Shown: positions 51,719 through 62,464 of the stretch, in pieces | Numbering within the stretch: the stretch's first letter is position 1 | Layout of the letters: each line of letters begins with the position of its first letter | Source of the DNA: Roseburia sp. | GTDB taxonomy: Bacteria; Bacillota; Clostridia; Lachnospirales; Lachnospiraceae | Length of the DNA: 64,000 nt | Direction: 5' to 3' | NCBI GenBank assembly: GCA_017937095.1 | Contig: JAGBEG010000010.1 | Location: forward strand, 62,001-126,000 | Notes under the pieces: generated by a model | What the model was told of the DNA's origin: nothing | Seen by the model: only the letters and a program-made list of their open reading frames with translations | Database searches by the model: none | Translations under genes and position numbers: made by a program

Positions 51719-51737
51719 TTAATTTCCGGAGGAAAAG

Positions 51738-52871
51738 ATGAAGCTTCGCATCTATACGCTGACGCATAAGAAATTTGACGTGCCGCAGGATCCCATGTAC
51801 CAGCCGCTGCATGTGGGACATGCGGTGAATGACGATCTGGGTTATCCGGGCGACGATGTGGGAGAAAATATCTCCGCACTCAACTGTTATTACAGCGAGC
51901 TGACCGGGCTGTACTGGATCTGGAAGAATTGTAAGGATGTGGACTATGTCGGGACCTGCCACTACAGGCGGTATCTGATCAACGATAAGGAGCAGGTCTT
52001 TACGCAGGCGGAATATGAAGCGCTCCTGCAGAACTACGATCTGATTACCACGCGCAGAGTGAAGCTGAACAATTCCTATTATTTTGGATTTTGTGCCAAT
52101 CACAACGGAAAGGCGCTTGATGCGACAGGGGAAGTCATCCGGGAAATATATCCCGAATATTATGAGACGTTTGAACGGCTCGTGCATGGAACCGAAACTT
52201 ACTTTGGGAATATTATGGTAATGTCGAAGCCGCTCTTTGACGAATATGCAAAATGGCTGTTTACGATCTTTTTTGCAGTGGCAGAACGCATTGAACTGGA
52301 GACGGGAGAGGATGCTTACCACAAGCGGGTGTTCGGATTTATTTCTGAATTTCTGCTGTTCGTATGGGCGAGGGTACGCGGGCTTAAAGTGTGCGAGTGT
52401 AAGGTCGGGATGCTCGGTGAGAAGGCGGAGACGAGAGAATTAAAAGAGAAACTGGCGGAATATTTTGCGGAACGCGATATCGACGGCGCAAAGGCATATT
52501 TCTTAAAGCGCAGAACGGAGCGCCCCGATGTCATGATGGAGGCGTCGGATGTGACCGGGGAATTAAGACTTTGTATGCAGGTCATTGCGACGGCGGGAAA
52601 AGAGCGGCAGTTATATGGAAGCAGTATTCTTGACCGGGAGAACCGTTTTGCGGAGTTGATGCATATTTTTGCCGGAATCAACGATATTGTTTATCGCTAC
52701 CGGAATCATCTGGAATCGCATGAGGATATCCTTTTTCTGAAAAAATACCGGATTTCAAAGGTTGCGCTTGCGGTTGCTGCAAAGCTTCCGGGCGACGACG
52801 AAAAGGCGCAGGAGGAATTGCTTTTGCGCGTGGAAAAGGATTTGGGAAAAGCGGGAGCGGCGTTGAAATAG
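51738..52871 (+). CDS. DUF4422 glycosyltransferase-like protein
   Basis: Capsule/cell-surface glycan proteins of this family are predicted glycosyltransferases; the activity here is inferred. The 377-aa sequence has the family features LRIYTLTHKKFDVPQD, the conserved VGTCHYRRYL near residue 75, and NIMVMSKPLFDEYAKWLF. The C-terminal about 120 residues are helical and charged and not part of the recognised domain. The ATG at 51738 follows TCCGGAGGAAAAG. No other glycan genes are adjacent, and it sits oddly between dinB and rubrerythrin. Confidence 0.82.
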   Translation: MKLRIYTLTHKKFDVPQDPMYQPLHVGHAVNDDLGYPGDDVGENISALNCYYSELTGLYWIWKNCKDVDYVGTCHYRRYLINDKEQVFTQAEYEALLQNYDLITTRRVKLNNSYYFGFCANHNGKALDATGEVIREIYPEYYETFERLVHGTETYFGNIMVMSKPLFDEYAKWLFTIFFAVAERIELETGEDAYHKRVFGFISEFLLFVWARVRGLKVCECKVGMLGEKAETRELKEKLAEYFAERDIDGAKAYFLKRRTERPDVMMEASDVTGELRLCMQVIATAGKERQLYGSSILDRENRFAELMHIFAGINDIVYRYRNHLESHEDILFLKKYRISKVALAVAAKLPGDDEKAQEELLLRVEKDLGKAGAALK

Positions 52872-52937
52872 AAGCCGGAATATAGTACAATATTGCTACA
52901 TAAATGATCTATAAAAGAAAACAGGGAGGATGAAATC

Positions 52938-53480
52938 GTGGCGGAATTAAAAGGAACAAAGACAGAAGCAAATCTTATGGCTGCATTTGCAGGCGAGTCC
53001 CAGGCGAGAAATAAGTATTCATATTATGCGTCCAAGGCAAAGAAGGACGGATATGTGCAGATCGCAAATATTTTTGAGGAGACTGCGGCAAATGAAAAGG
53101 AGCATGCAAAAATCTGGTTCAAGCTGCTTCACGACGGTGCGGTGCCGGATACGGTGACGAACCTAAAGGATGCGGCGGACGGAGAGAACTACGAGTGGAC
53201 GGATATGTATGCACAGTTTGCGAAGGATGCAAAGGCGGAGGGCTTTGACGAGATTGCGAAGCTGTTTGAAGAGGTCGGCAGGATCGAGAAGGAGCACGAG
53301 GAGCGTTACCGCAAACTGCTTGCGAATATCGAGGGCGATCTGGTATTTTCAAGAGACGGCGACTGCATCTGGCAGTGTTCGAATTGCGGTCACATCGTCG
53401 TGGGCAAGAAAGCGCCGGAGGTCTGTCCGGTATGCAATCATCCGCAGGCTTATTTCCAGATCAAGGCGGAGAATTATTAA
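52938..53480 (+). CDS. rbr: Rubrerythrin
   Basis: A non-haem iron peroxidase protecting anaerobes against hydrogen peroxide. The N-terminal ferritin-like four-helix bundle has [17 protein letters not shown] and [12 protein letters not shown], then [13 protein letters not shown], giving the di-iron ligands. The C-terminal rubredoxin domain has the two CxxC knuckles WQCSNCGH and EVCPVCNHP. Length is 180 aa. The start is GTG at 52938 after GGGAGGATG. It is a single gene and reinforces an anaerobic host. Confidence 0.95.
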   Translation: MAELKGTKTEANLMAAFAGESQARNKYSYYASKAKKDGYVQIANIFEETAANEKEHAKIWFKLLHDGAVPDTVTNLKDAADGENYEWTDMYAQFAKDAKAEGFDEIAKLFEEVGRIEKEHEERYRKLLANIEGDLVFSRDGDCIWQCSNCGHIVVGKKAPEVCPVCNHPQAYFQIKAENY

Positions 53481-53512
53481 GAAGCTCTCCGGATATCAGG
53501 GAGAGAGTTATA

Positions 53513-53589
53513 GGAAATACCGTGTTGTTGTAAAGTGTGAAAGTACTGATTCCTATAGAGTAAAAAGCCCTGCCGGGCAGGATGCGCAC
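53513..53589. repeat. Dispersed intergenic repeat, copy 1
   Basis: This about 77-bp stretch starts GGAAATACCGTGTTGTTG and ends GCCGGGCAGGATGCGCAC. It shares most bases with 55511-55583. It lies downstream of rubrerythrin and encodes nothing on its own. Confidence 0.75.
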
Positions 53590-53634
53590 CTCGCGGAGTT
53601 GTAGATAGCCGTAAACGGCACCGCTCGGGCGCGG

Positions 53635-53663
53635 AGAATCCGGCAGAGCCGGATTCTTTTTTT
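53635..53663 (+). terminator. Terminator downstream of rubrerythrin
   Basis: AGAATCCGGC and GCCGGATTCT enclose a 3-base loop, followed by TTTTTT. Confidence 0.92.
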
Positions 53664-53683
53664 ATGAAATTTTCAGGAATGTC

Positions 53684-53712
53684 TTGAAAAAAGATTTGAT
53701 TTCTGTTACCAT
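53684..53712 (+). promoter_or_regulatory. tRNA-Arg promoter
   Basis: TTGAAA at 53684, 17-bp spacer, TACCAT at 53707; about 37 bp before the tRNA. Confidence 0.5.
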
Positions 53713-53748
53713 GAATAAGTTGTTTCTGATAGATGAAACAGAAACCAT

Positions 53749-53820
53749 GCAACCGTAGTCTAATGGATAGAACACCGGACTCCGACTCCGGCAATGCGGG
53801 TTCGATTCCCGCCGGGTGCA
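53749..53820 (+). tRNA. tRNA-Arg, anticodon CCG
   Basis: A 72-nt cloverleaf: acceptor GCAACCG with CGGGTGC, D arm GTCTAATGGATAGAAC, anticodon stem CCGGA/TCCGG with loop CTCCGAC (anticodon CCG, reading CGG), T arm GCGGG-TTCGATT-CCCGC. The 3' CCA is not encoded. The fourth acceptor pair is an A-G mismatch. The short T-run after it may end the transcript. Confidence 0.93.
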
Positions 53821-53993
53821 TTTTTATGGAGATGACAGCATGGCGGTATGCCTGTTGTCATGGAATATTGGATAAGCATTGACAGAACATGTACTGTCTG
53901 ATGGGACGTCTGCGGCGGCGGATGTGCGCGCAGGTGATGCGGGTTTGCAACAGGATGGCGGATAAGTTTTCAGAAAGGTACGGTGGATTATCG

Positions 53994-55439
53994 ATGGAAA
54001 ATTCCAAGTTAAATCATACAGAGAACCAGAATACAGAAGTTCAGAATACAGAGACTTCAAAGATAGAGAATCAGAGTAAGGGAAGCACAGCACCGAAGAG
54101 AAAGCCGGCGGGAGAGAAGGACGGCGTTGCTAAGGTGCTTGATTTTGTGAGAGAGCATATCAGATATTTTGCGGCTGGAGCACTGCTTGTCGTGCTGGTG
54201 CTGGTGCTTGCAATGTGCGCCAGGCCGGGAACAGGCGGCGGCATCGGACAGGCTTCTTCCCCTGTGGAGAGCACAGAGACAGAGGCTGCGGAGGAAGCAT
54301 ATCAGGTGGATGCCTATGAGGAAGTGAACGCGCTTATTTCGCAGTACTATACAGCGTATGCGTCAGGAGATCTCGCGACGCTGACAGCGATTGCGACTCC
54401 GGTGTCCGAGAACGAGCAGAGTTATATTGCCCTGTTCGGTCAGTATGTGGACGAGTATCAGAACATCAAGTGTTACACGAAGAGCGGACTGGATGAAAAT
54501 TCCTATCTGGTGTCCGTATCGATGGAGATTAAATTTACCGGAGTAGATACGCCGGCGCCGGGGCTTGATTTCTTCTATATAAGAACAAATGATGAGGGAA
54601 TGCTCTACATTGACAATTTATACAGCCAGTATAATCTGGCAAATCAGGAAAATGCGCTTGATACCAGTGTGCAGAGCCTGATTTATGAGTTTGAGAATGA
54701 GGCGGATGTCCTTGCGCTTCAGAGTGAGGTGCAGGAGCGCTATGATGCGGCGCTTGCGGCGGATGCGAATCTCTCGACGATGATTGAGACGACGATTCCG
54801 GGCGCAATCAAGGACTGGGTGGCGCAGGTCACAGCACAGAATGCGCAGGCGGATGCGGGACAGACAGAGGTTACAGAAAACGCAGACGGAACGAACGAGG
54901 CGCCGGGTGAGGATGCAAATAACAGCGACACCACATTCGTAGAAGAACCGCAGGAGACGGATGATGCCGGGGAGACGACGCAGACGGAGCAGCTTGCAAC
55001 GACAGACCGCGTCAATGTCCGTGCAGGAGCAGATACATCTTCTGAGAAGCTTGGAACAGTCGAGCAGGGCACGGTTGTGACGCGTATCGGCGTGGAAGGC
55101 GATTGGAGCAAGATCGACTACAACGGTACGACAGGATATATCAAGAACGAGTATCTGACCTATGACACTTCGGGAACTGCCGCAAATGCGGGAGACGAAG
55201 CTGCTGCGAATACAGATGCGGATAACGGGGCAGAGAATGCCGCAAGTCTTGCGGAGGGTACGGTCATTACACTGCAGGATTCCGTGAATGTGCGTTCGGG
55301 AATGAGCGAAGACGCGGACCGTCTTGGAACAGCATATACGGGTGAGAAGGTGACAGTAGTCATGAGTTACGCGGAAGGCTGGACGAAGGTAAAATGGAAC
55401 GGTGAGACCGGTTACATAAAGACGTCATTATTACAGTAG
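53994..55439 (+). CDS. Membrane-anchored protein with two SH3 (SH3b) domains
   Basis: A 481-aa protein, probably acting at the cell wall. A cytoplasmic about 60-residue N-terminus rich in Asn, Thr and Glu precedes one helix (FAAGALLVVLVLVLAMC, near residues 62-78). The extracellular part has an NTF2-like region (ALISQYYTAYASGDLATLTA), an acidic Thr/Glu linker, and two bacterial SH3 domains: DRVNVRAGADTSSEKLG and DSVNVRSGMSEDADRLG. These domains usually bind peptidoglycan. The ATG at 53994 follows GGTGGA; the frame is open to an ATG at 53889, but that part is basic and unconserved-looking. It has its own terminator. Confidence 0.8.
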   Translation: MENSKLNHTENQNTEVQNTETSKIENQSKGSTAPKRKPAGEKDGVAKVLDFVREHIRYFAAGALLVVLVLVLAMCARPGTGGGIGQASSPVESTETEAAEEAYQVDAYEEVNALISQYYTAYASGDLATLTAIATPVSENEQSYIALFGQYVDEYQNIKCYTKSGLDENSYLVSVSMEIKFTGVDTPAPGLDFFYIRTNDEGMLYIDNLYSQYNLANQENALDTSVQSLIYEFENEADVLALQSEVQERYDAALAADANLSTMIETTIPGAIKDWVAQVTAQNAQADAGQTEVTENADGTNEAPGEDANNSDTTFVEEPQETDDAGETTQTEQLATTDRVNVRAGADTSSEKLGTVEQGTVVTRIGVEGDWSKIDYNGTTGYIKNEYLTYDTSGTAANAGDEAAANTDADNGAENAASLAEGTVITLQDSVNVRSGMSEDADRLGTAYTGEKVTVVMSYAEGWTKVKWNGETGYIKTSLLQ

Positions 55440-55464
55440 AAAAAGCGGCGGTAAAGGCGCTTGG

Positions 55465-55500
55465 AAACGGAGACTTTTCGGAAGTGAAGTCTCCGTTTTT
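55465..55500 (+). terminator. Terminator after the SH3 protein gene
   Basis: AAACGGAGACTT and AAGTCTCCGTTT around a 10-base loop, then T-run. Confidence 0.9.
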
Positions 55501-55510
55501 CACTCTATTG

Positions 55511-55583
55511 GGAAACTGTGCTGCTGTGAAGTGCAAAAGTGGCGATTCCGACAGGGAAAAGCGATGCCGGGCAGGATGTGCAC
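55511..55583. repeat. Dispersed intergenic repeat, copy 2
   Basis: Starts GGAAACTGTGCTGCTGTG and ends GCCGGGCAGGATGTGCAC, a close relative of 53513-53589 about 2 kb away and in the same orientation. It lies between a terminator and the rluF-type gene. Confidence 0.75.
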
Positions 55584-55619
55584 AGTGCAAAGATACAGAG
55601 TAGATTCAGGGAGGTTCGG

Positions 55620-58399
<2,780 letters not shown>

Positions 58400-58462
58400 A
58401 TTTTTCCGGAATGTCCGGAAGAGCGAAGATACGGATACGATTTTGGAAAGAGGGAATTAGAA

Positions 58463-59395
58463 ATGCCAATCAGAACACAGAGTGATTTACCGGCAAAGGA
58501 AATACTGGAAAAGGAAAATATATTTGTTATGGATGAGAATCGGGCAATACATCAGGATATCCGTCCAATCGCGATTGGAATCTTAAATCTGATGCCGCTT
58601 AAGGAGGAGACGGAGCTGCAGCTATTGCGCTCCCTGTCAAACACGCCGCTGCAGGTGGACGTGACGTTTATCACGGTATCGACGCACGAATCGAAGAATA
58701 CGTCGATGAGCCACCTCAACAAGTTCTATGAGACATTCGACGACGTGAAGCGGCGGTATTTTGACGGATTGATTATCACAGGGGCGCCGCTTGAGCAGAT
58801 GGAGTATGAAGAGGTGGATTTCTGGCAGGAACTTTGCCAGATCTTTGAGTGGACGAAGAGCCATGTCACCTCTACGCTGCATCTGTGCTGGGGAGCACAG
58901 GCGGGGCTTTACTATCATTATGGTCTGAAAAAGTATATGCTTCCGAAGAAGATGTTCGGCGTGTACGAGCATCATGTGATGAACCGCAAGGTGCCGCTCG
59001 TGCGCGGCTTTGACGATAACTTTATGGCGCCGCATTCGAGACATACGGAAGTGCGGGCAGATGACATCCGTGCGGTGAAGGAACTCACGATTCTCGCGGA
59101 ATCTGAGGAGGCGGGCGTATTCCTTGCAATCGCGGACGAGGGAAGACGTATTTTTGTCATGGGGCATCCCGAGTATGACAGAATCACGCTGGACAAGGAA
59201 TACAAGCGCGATAAGGACAAAGGGCTTCCGATTGAGCTTCCGGTGAACTATTACCCGCAGGATGACGACACGAAAAAGCCGAACCTGCAGTGGCGTTCCC
59301 ACGGGAACATCCTCTACAGCAACTGGCTGAATTACTATGTGTACCAGCAGACACCGTTTGAATTTATTGATACGGCGGAGATTATAGGCAAATAA
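58463..59395 (+). CDS. metA: Homoserine O-acyltransferase, probably acetyl-CoA specific
   Basis: First committed step of methionine synthesis: acylates homoserine. The 310-aa protein has the start [20 protein letters not shown], the nucleophile Cys142 in [10 protein letters not shown], the catalytic histidine in [11 protein letters not shown] and the closing region [17 protein letters not shown]. Residue 111, which sets acyl preference, is glutamate ([12 protein letters not shown]), as in acetyl-CoA-using relatives, rather than the glycine of succinyl-CoA-using enterobacterial MetA. No S-box or T-box element lies in the 63-bp gap upstream. The ATG at 58463 follows AAAGAGGGAATTAG. Confidence 0.95.
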   Translation: MPIRTQSDLPAKEILEKENIFVMDENRAIHQDIRPIAIGILNLMPLKEETELQLLRSLSNTPLQVDVTFITVSTHESKNTSMSHLNKFYETFDDVKRRYFDGLIITGAPLEQMEYEEVDFWQELCQIFEWTKSHVTSTLHLCWGAQAGLYYHYGLKKYMLPKKMFGVYEHHVMNRKVPLVRGFDDNFMAPHSRHTEVRADDIRAVKELTILAESEEAGVFLAIADEGRRIFVMGHPEYDRITLDKEYKRDKDKGLPIELPVNYYPQDDDTKKPNLQWRSHGNILYSNWLNYYVYQQTPFEFIDTAEIIGK

Positions 59396-59440
59396 ATTTG
59401 CCGCAAGTAAAATCAGGCAAATGAGAAGAGGAGACGAAGG

Positions 59441-59848
59441 ATGGCAGAGGCAGTGAAGATAAGTTATAAGATATTTCTGGAGGCGGAGGATGTATCGCAG
59501 TCGCGGATTCTCTCCTGCGCGTCTTATATGAAGAACATACTGGCAGGGTGCGGCAATCCCTATATCAGCCGCGCGGTGCTGGATGACGAGAGTGATATGG
59601 ATGATTTTGTACTGCGTCTTTTTGTGGACGAGGAAATCGAGGAAGCGGAGTGCGGCAATGAGGAGATGGCGGAGAGCTTTATCGACGACATGGCGGGGCT
59701 TGTGACGGAGATCGCACAGGCGCACTCTTTCCTTGAAATGGATGGAAGCTTTTTCATAAGCTACAAAGGAGAGACGCTTGGCTACACATACACCTCGGCA
59801 GGCGGCGACGACGGATGCGATTTTCAGGAGATGGAGATGGCGGAATAA
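59441..59848 (+). CDS. Acidic conserved-looking protein of unknown function
   Basis: I do not recognise this 135-aa protein. It is strongly acidic, especially in the middle (DDESDMDDFVLRLFVDEEIE) and at the end, with no signal peptide or membrane segment. It begins AVKISYKIFLEAEDVSQSRI, and three cysteines are spread through it. The ATG at 59441 follows GAGGAGACGAAGG, a good site, and the codon use is like that of the neighbours. It lies 45 bp after metA in the same direction, and a T-rich stretch and the Asp23 promoter follow. Confidence 0.7.
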   Translation: MAEAVKISYKIFLEAEDVSQSRILSCASYMKNILAGCGNPYISRAVLDDESDMDDFVLRLFVDEEIEEAECGNEEMAESFIDDMAGLVTEIAQAHSFLEMDGSFFISYKGETLGYTYTSAGGDDGCDFQEMEMAE

Positions 59849-59865
59849 ATTAATACTTTTTTTGG

Positions 59866-59894
59866 TTTCCAAAACGGGAATAGTCTGTTATAAT
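59866..59894 (+). promoter_or_regulatory. Promoter of the Asp23 gene
   Basis: TTTCCA at 59866, 17-bp spacer, consensus TATAAT at 59889. Confidence 0.5.
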
Positions 59895-59927
59895 AAACGC
59901 ATAATATCACTTAGGAGGCTGTTAGCA

Positions 59928-60305
59928 ATGGGTGAGGATCGTAAAACATTTAAAATAAAGGACGGTAATTTAGGAGAAGTGAAGATTGCAGATGAAGTGG
60001 TTGCCATCATTGCAGGACTTGCCGCTACCGAGGTGGATGGTGTGGGTTCCATGGCTGGCAACATCACAAATGAACTGGTAAGTAAGCTTGGTATGAAGAA
60101 CCTTTCCAAAGGCATCCGCGTGGAGGTGCTTGAGGGCATGGTCAGTGTGGATGTCGCACTGAACATCTCTTACGGCTATTCGATTCCGGAGGTATCCGCG
60201 AAGGTGCAGGAGCGTGTGAAGAATGCGATTGAGAACATGACTGGGCTTGAAGTTTCAATCGTGAATATCCGTATCGCAAGTGTGGACATGGGCAGCAGCA
60301 AATAG
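59928..60305 (+). CDS. Asp23/Gls24 family envelope stress protein
   Basis: A 125-aa member of the Asp23 (DUF322) family, linked to cell envelope homeostasis. Features are LGEVKIADEVVAIIAGLAAT, EVDGVGSMAG, KGIRVEVLEGMVSVDVALN and QERVKNAIENMTGLEV. The ATG at 59928 follows TTAGGAGG. In Firmicutes this gene is commonly found just before nusB, xseA and xseB, as here. It ends with its own hairpin terminator. Confidence 0.93.
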   Translation: MGEDRKTFKIKDGNLGEVKIADEVVAIIAGLAATEVDGVGSMAGNITNELVSKLGMKNLSKGIRVEVLEGMVSVDVALNISYGYSIPEVSAKVQERVKNAIENMTGLEVSIVNIRIASVDMGSSK

Positions 60306-60332
60306 ACGCATCAGATTCACAGTGAATATGAT

Positions 60333-60361
60333 AAAGGGTGTCCGTTGTGGCATCCTTTTTT
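60333..60361 (+). terminator. Terminator after the Asp23 gene
   Basis: AAAGGGTG pairs with CATCCTTT (one G-T pair) around a 10-base loop and is followed by more T. Confidence 0.7.
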
Positions 60362-60367
60362 CCATGT

Positions 60368-60448
60368 GTGTCCTGTGACACACGTTTGTGTCCTGTGACA
60401 CACGTTTGTGTCCTGTTGATGCACGTTTGTGCCCTGTGGCGCATGTTT
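60368..60448 (+). repeat. Four tandem 20-bp hairpin units in the nusB leader
   Basis: Units begin at 60368, 60388, 60408 (21 bp) and 60429, each close to GTGTCCTGTGACACACGTTT. Units 1 and 2 can form GTGTC-CTGT-GACAC. Unit 4 keeps the stem with changes on both sides (GTGCC-CTGT-GGCGC). Unit 3 pairs only with a bulge. Confidence 0.85.
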
Positions 60449-60469
60449 CAAACCAGAAAGGATAAATTT

Positions 60470-60865
60470 ATGACCAGAAGAGAATTAAGAGAACAGATAT
60501 TTAAGGTGCTGTTTGGCGCGGAGTTCCACGACAGACAGGAAATGCCGGGGCAGATCGCGGTCTACGAGGAGACCGAGCAGGTCTGGGACAGTAAGGACGG
60601 CGCGTATATTACGGAGAAATGTGAGAATATCATTGCGCATCTGCCGGAGATCGACGCTGCGGTCAACGAGGTATCTGAGGGCTGGAAGACCGGAAGAATG
60701 GGCAAGGTCGATCTGACGCTGATCCGGCTTGCAGTCTATGAGATGAAGTATGATGAGGAGGTTCCGGTCGGCGTTGCGATCAATGAGGCGGTGGAACTTG
60801 CGAAGAAGTATGGAACGGATGATTCGCCATCCTTTATCAACGGCGTACTGGCGAAGCTGGCATGA
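60470..60865 (+). CDS. nusB: Transcription antitermination factor NusB
   Basis: Works with NusE (S10) at boxA RNA in rRNA antitermination. The 131-aa all-helical protein has TRRELREQIFKVLFGAEF at the start, GKVDLTLIRLAVYEM and the signature EVPVGVAINEAVELAKKYG, ending SFINGVLAKLA. The ATG at 60470 follows AGAAAGGATAA; the frame opens earlier, but those codons lie in the repeat leader. It overlaps xseA by ATGA. Confidence 0.95.
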   Translation: MTRRELREQIFKVLFGAEFHDRQEMPGQIAVYEETEQVWDSKDGAYITEKCENIIAHLPEIDAAVNEVSEGWKTGRMGKVDLTLIRLAVYEMKYDEEVPVGVAINEAVELAKKYGTDDSPSFINGVLAKLA

Positions 60866-62109
60866 GAAAGAATGTTTATTCCGTCGGACAAGTGAATACA
60901 TACATTAAGAACATGTTTGCACAGGATTTCATGCTGAACCGTATCAGTATCAAGGGAGAGGTGTCGAACTGTAAGTATCACACGTCGGGGCACATTTACT
61001 TTACGCTCAAGGATGCGTCGGGAACGCTGAATGCGATTATGTTCGCGGGGAACAGAAGAGGGCTCAACTTCCCGATGAAGGAGGGCGATAAGGTCGTTGC
61101 GACCGGTTCGGTGGAGGTCTACGAGCGGGATGGCAAGTATCAGCTCTATGCGCGGGAAATCGAACTGGACGGAGCGGGAAATCTCTATCTGAAGTTCGAG
61201 GCGCTTAAGCGGGAACTCGAAGAGATGGGGATGTTCGCCGAGGAGTACAAGAAGCCGATCCCGAAGTATGCCGCGCGCATTGGGGTTGTGACGGCGCCGA
61301 CCGGGGCGGCGGTGCAGGATATCCGCAATATCGCCGCGCGGAGAAATCCTTATGTGCAGTTGATCTTATACCCGGCGCTCGTGCAGGGCGACGGCGCTGT
61401 GGCGAGCATCGTAAACGGCATTCATGCGCTGGATGCGCTTGGCGTGGATGTGATGATCGTAGGGCGCGGCGGAGGTTCTATAGAGGATCTCTGGGCATTT
61501 AACGAGGAAGAGGTCGCAAGGGCGATTTTCGAGTGCGAGACGCCCGTGATCTCGGCAGTCGGGCATCAGACAGATACGACGATTTCTGATTTTGTGGCGG
61601 ATTTAAGAGCGCCGACTCCTTCTGCGGCAGCGGAGCTTGCGGTGTTTGACTACAGACAGGTGAAGGAGTATTTATATGCCTGCCGGAGCCAGATGAACCG
61701 GCGGATGGAGCAGCGGATGGAGACGGAGAGGATAAGGCTGTCGCATATGAGGGACAGGCTTAAGTATTTAAGTCCGGCAAATAAGCTGCGCGAGAACCGG
61801 AAGTACGCTGCGGATCTTTCGGATGCGCTTGCGGCACATATGACGCAGATCATCGGGGAGAAGCGGCATACGCTTGCGCTGCTTTCCGGGCAGTTGGAGG
61901 GAATGTCGCCGGTGCGCAAATTGAGTCAGGGTTACTCCTATGTCGCGGATGCCACGGGTAAGGCGGTCACGGATGCGGCGGATGTGAAGCCGGGAGATCT
62001 GCTGTCGGTGCACTTGTATAAGGGCACGCTTACGGCGCAGGTTACGGAGACGGAGCTGCAGAATGGGATGAATGCGGGCGGTAATTGCGGAAATGAAGCC
62101 GCAGAATAG
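60862..62109 (+). CDS. xseA: Exodeoxyribonuclease VII large subunit
   Basis: Catalytic subunit that degrades single-stranded DNA with XseB. The 415-aa protein has an OB fold (SIKGEVSNCKYHTSGHIYF), the catalytic core IGVVTAPTGAAVQDIRNI and VGRGGGSIEDLWAFNEE, a coiled region, and LSQGYSYVADATGKAV near the end. The last about 17 residues (QNGMNAGGNCGNEAAE) are made by the first unit of a 43-bp tandem repeat and the stop is in the second unit, so the natural end has been replaced. Starts by ATGA overlap with nusB. Confidence 0.95.
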   Translation: MRKNVYSVGQVNTYIKNMFAQDFMLNRISIKGEVSNCKYHTSGHIYFTLKDASGTLNAIMFAGNRRGLNFPMKEGDKVVATGSVEVYERDGKYQLYAREIELDGAGNLYLKFEALKRELEEMGMFAEEYKKPIPKYAARIGVVTAPTGAAVQDIRNIAARRNPYVQLILYPALVQGDGAVASIVNGIHALDALGVDVMIVGRGGGSIEDLWAFNEEEVARAIFECETPVISAVGHQTDTTISDFVADLRAPTPSAAAELAVFDYRQVKEYLYACRSQMNRRMEQRMETERIRLSHMRDRLKYLSPANKLRENRKYAADLSDALAAHMTQIIGEKRHTLALLSGQLEGMSPVRKLSQGYSYVADATGKAVTDAADVKPGDLLSVHLYKGTLTAQVTETELQNGMNAGGNCGNEAAE

Positions 62110-62187
62110 GATGAACGCAGATTGTAGTTGCGGAGACGAAGCCGCAGAATGGGATGAATGCGGGCGGTAATTGCGAAAATGAAGCTG
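62059..62187 (+). repeat. Three 43-bp tandem repeats at the end of xseA
   Basis: Units at 62059-62101, 62102-62144 and 62145-62187, each starting CAGAATRGGATGAAYGC. Units 1 and 3 differ at only two positions; unit 2 is more diverged. The period is not a multiple of three. The first unit is coding, the rest lie in the xseA-xseB gap. After them comes a short direct repeat TAAGCATAAGG. Confidence 0.9.
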
Positions 62188-62226
62188 TAGAATATAAGCA
62201 TAAGGTAAGCATAAGGATAGAAGCAT

Positions 62227-62442
62227 ATGAGTGAGAAGAAAGAGAAGCCGACCCTGGAGGAGAGCTTTGAAAGAATTGAATCGATTTTAGAGCAGATGGA
62301 GAACCCGGATACTTCCTTAGAGGAGGCGTTCGGTCTGTATCAGAAGGGCGTGGGAGAGCTTAAGACCTGCAACGTCATTCTGGATGAGGTCGAGAAGAAG
62401 ATGCAGATTTTAAATGCGGACGGAGAATTAGAAGAATTGTAA
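62227..62442 (+). CDS. xseB: Exodeoxyribonuclease VII small subunit
   Basis: Small helical partner of XseA, 71 aa. The family pattern is clear: LEESFERIESILEQMENPD, SLEEAFGLYQKGVGELKTCN and VEKKMQILN. The ATG at 62227 is 117 bp after xseA, a gap larger than usual because of the tandem repeats; the ribosome site AAGGATAGAAG is acceptable. ispA follows 22 bp later. Confidence 0.94.
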   Translation: MSEKKEKPTLEESFERIESILEQMENPDTSLEEAFGLYQKGVGELKTCNVILDEVEKKMQILNADGELEEL

Positions 62443-62464
62443 GTCGGCGGAAAGGATGTGCCAG

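Noticed and set aside
58400-58462. S-box or T-box riboswitch before metA
   Set aside because: The gap is only 63 bp and holds just a small TTCCGG/CCGGAA hairpin.
58637-59872. A 411-codon open frame on the minus strand opposite metA
   Set aside because: metA on the + strand has all catalytic motifs, a good ribosome site and family length; the opposite frame is arginine/histidine-rich, typical of a shadow in biased codon use.
60368-60448. CRISPR array
   Set aside because: The units touch each other with no variable spacers and are only 20 bp; no cas gene is in the window. The same holds for the arrays at 48242 and 62059.
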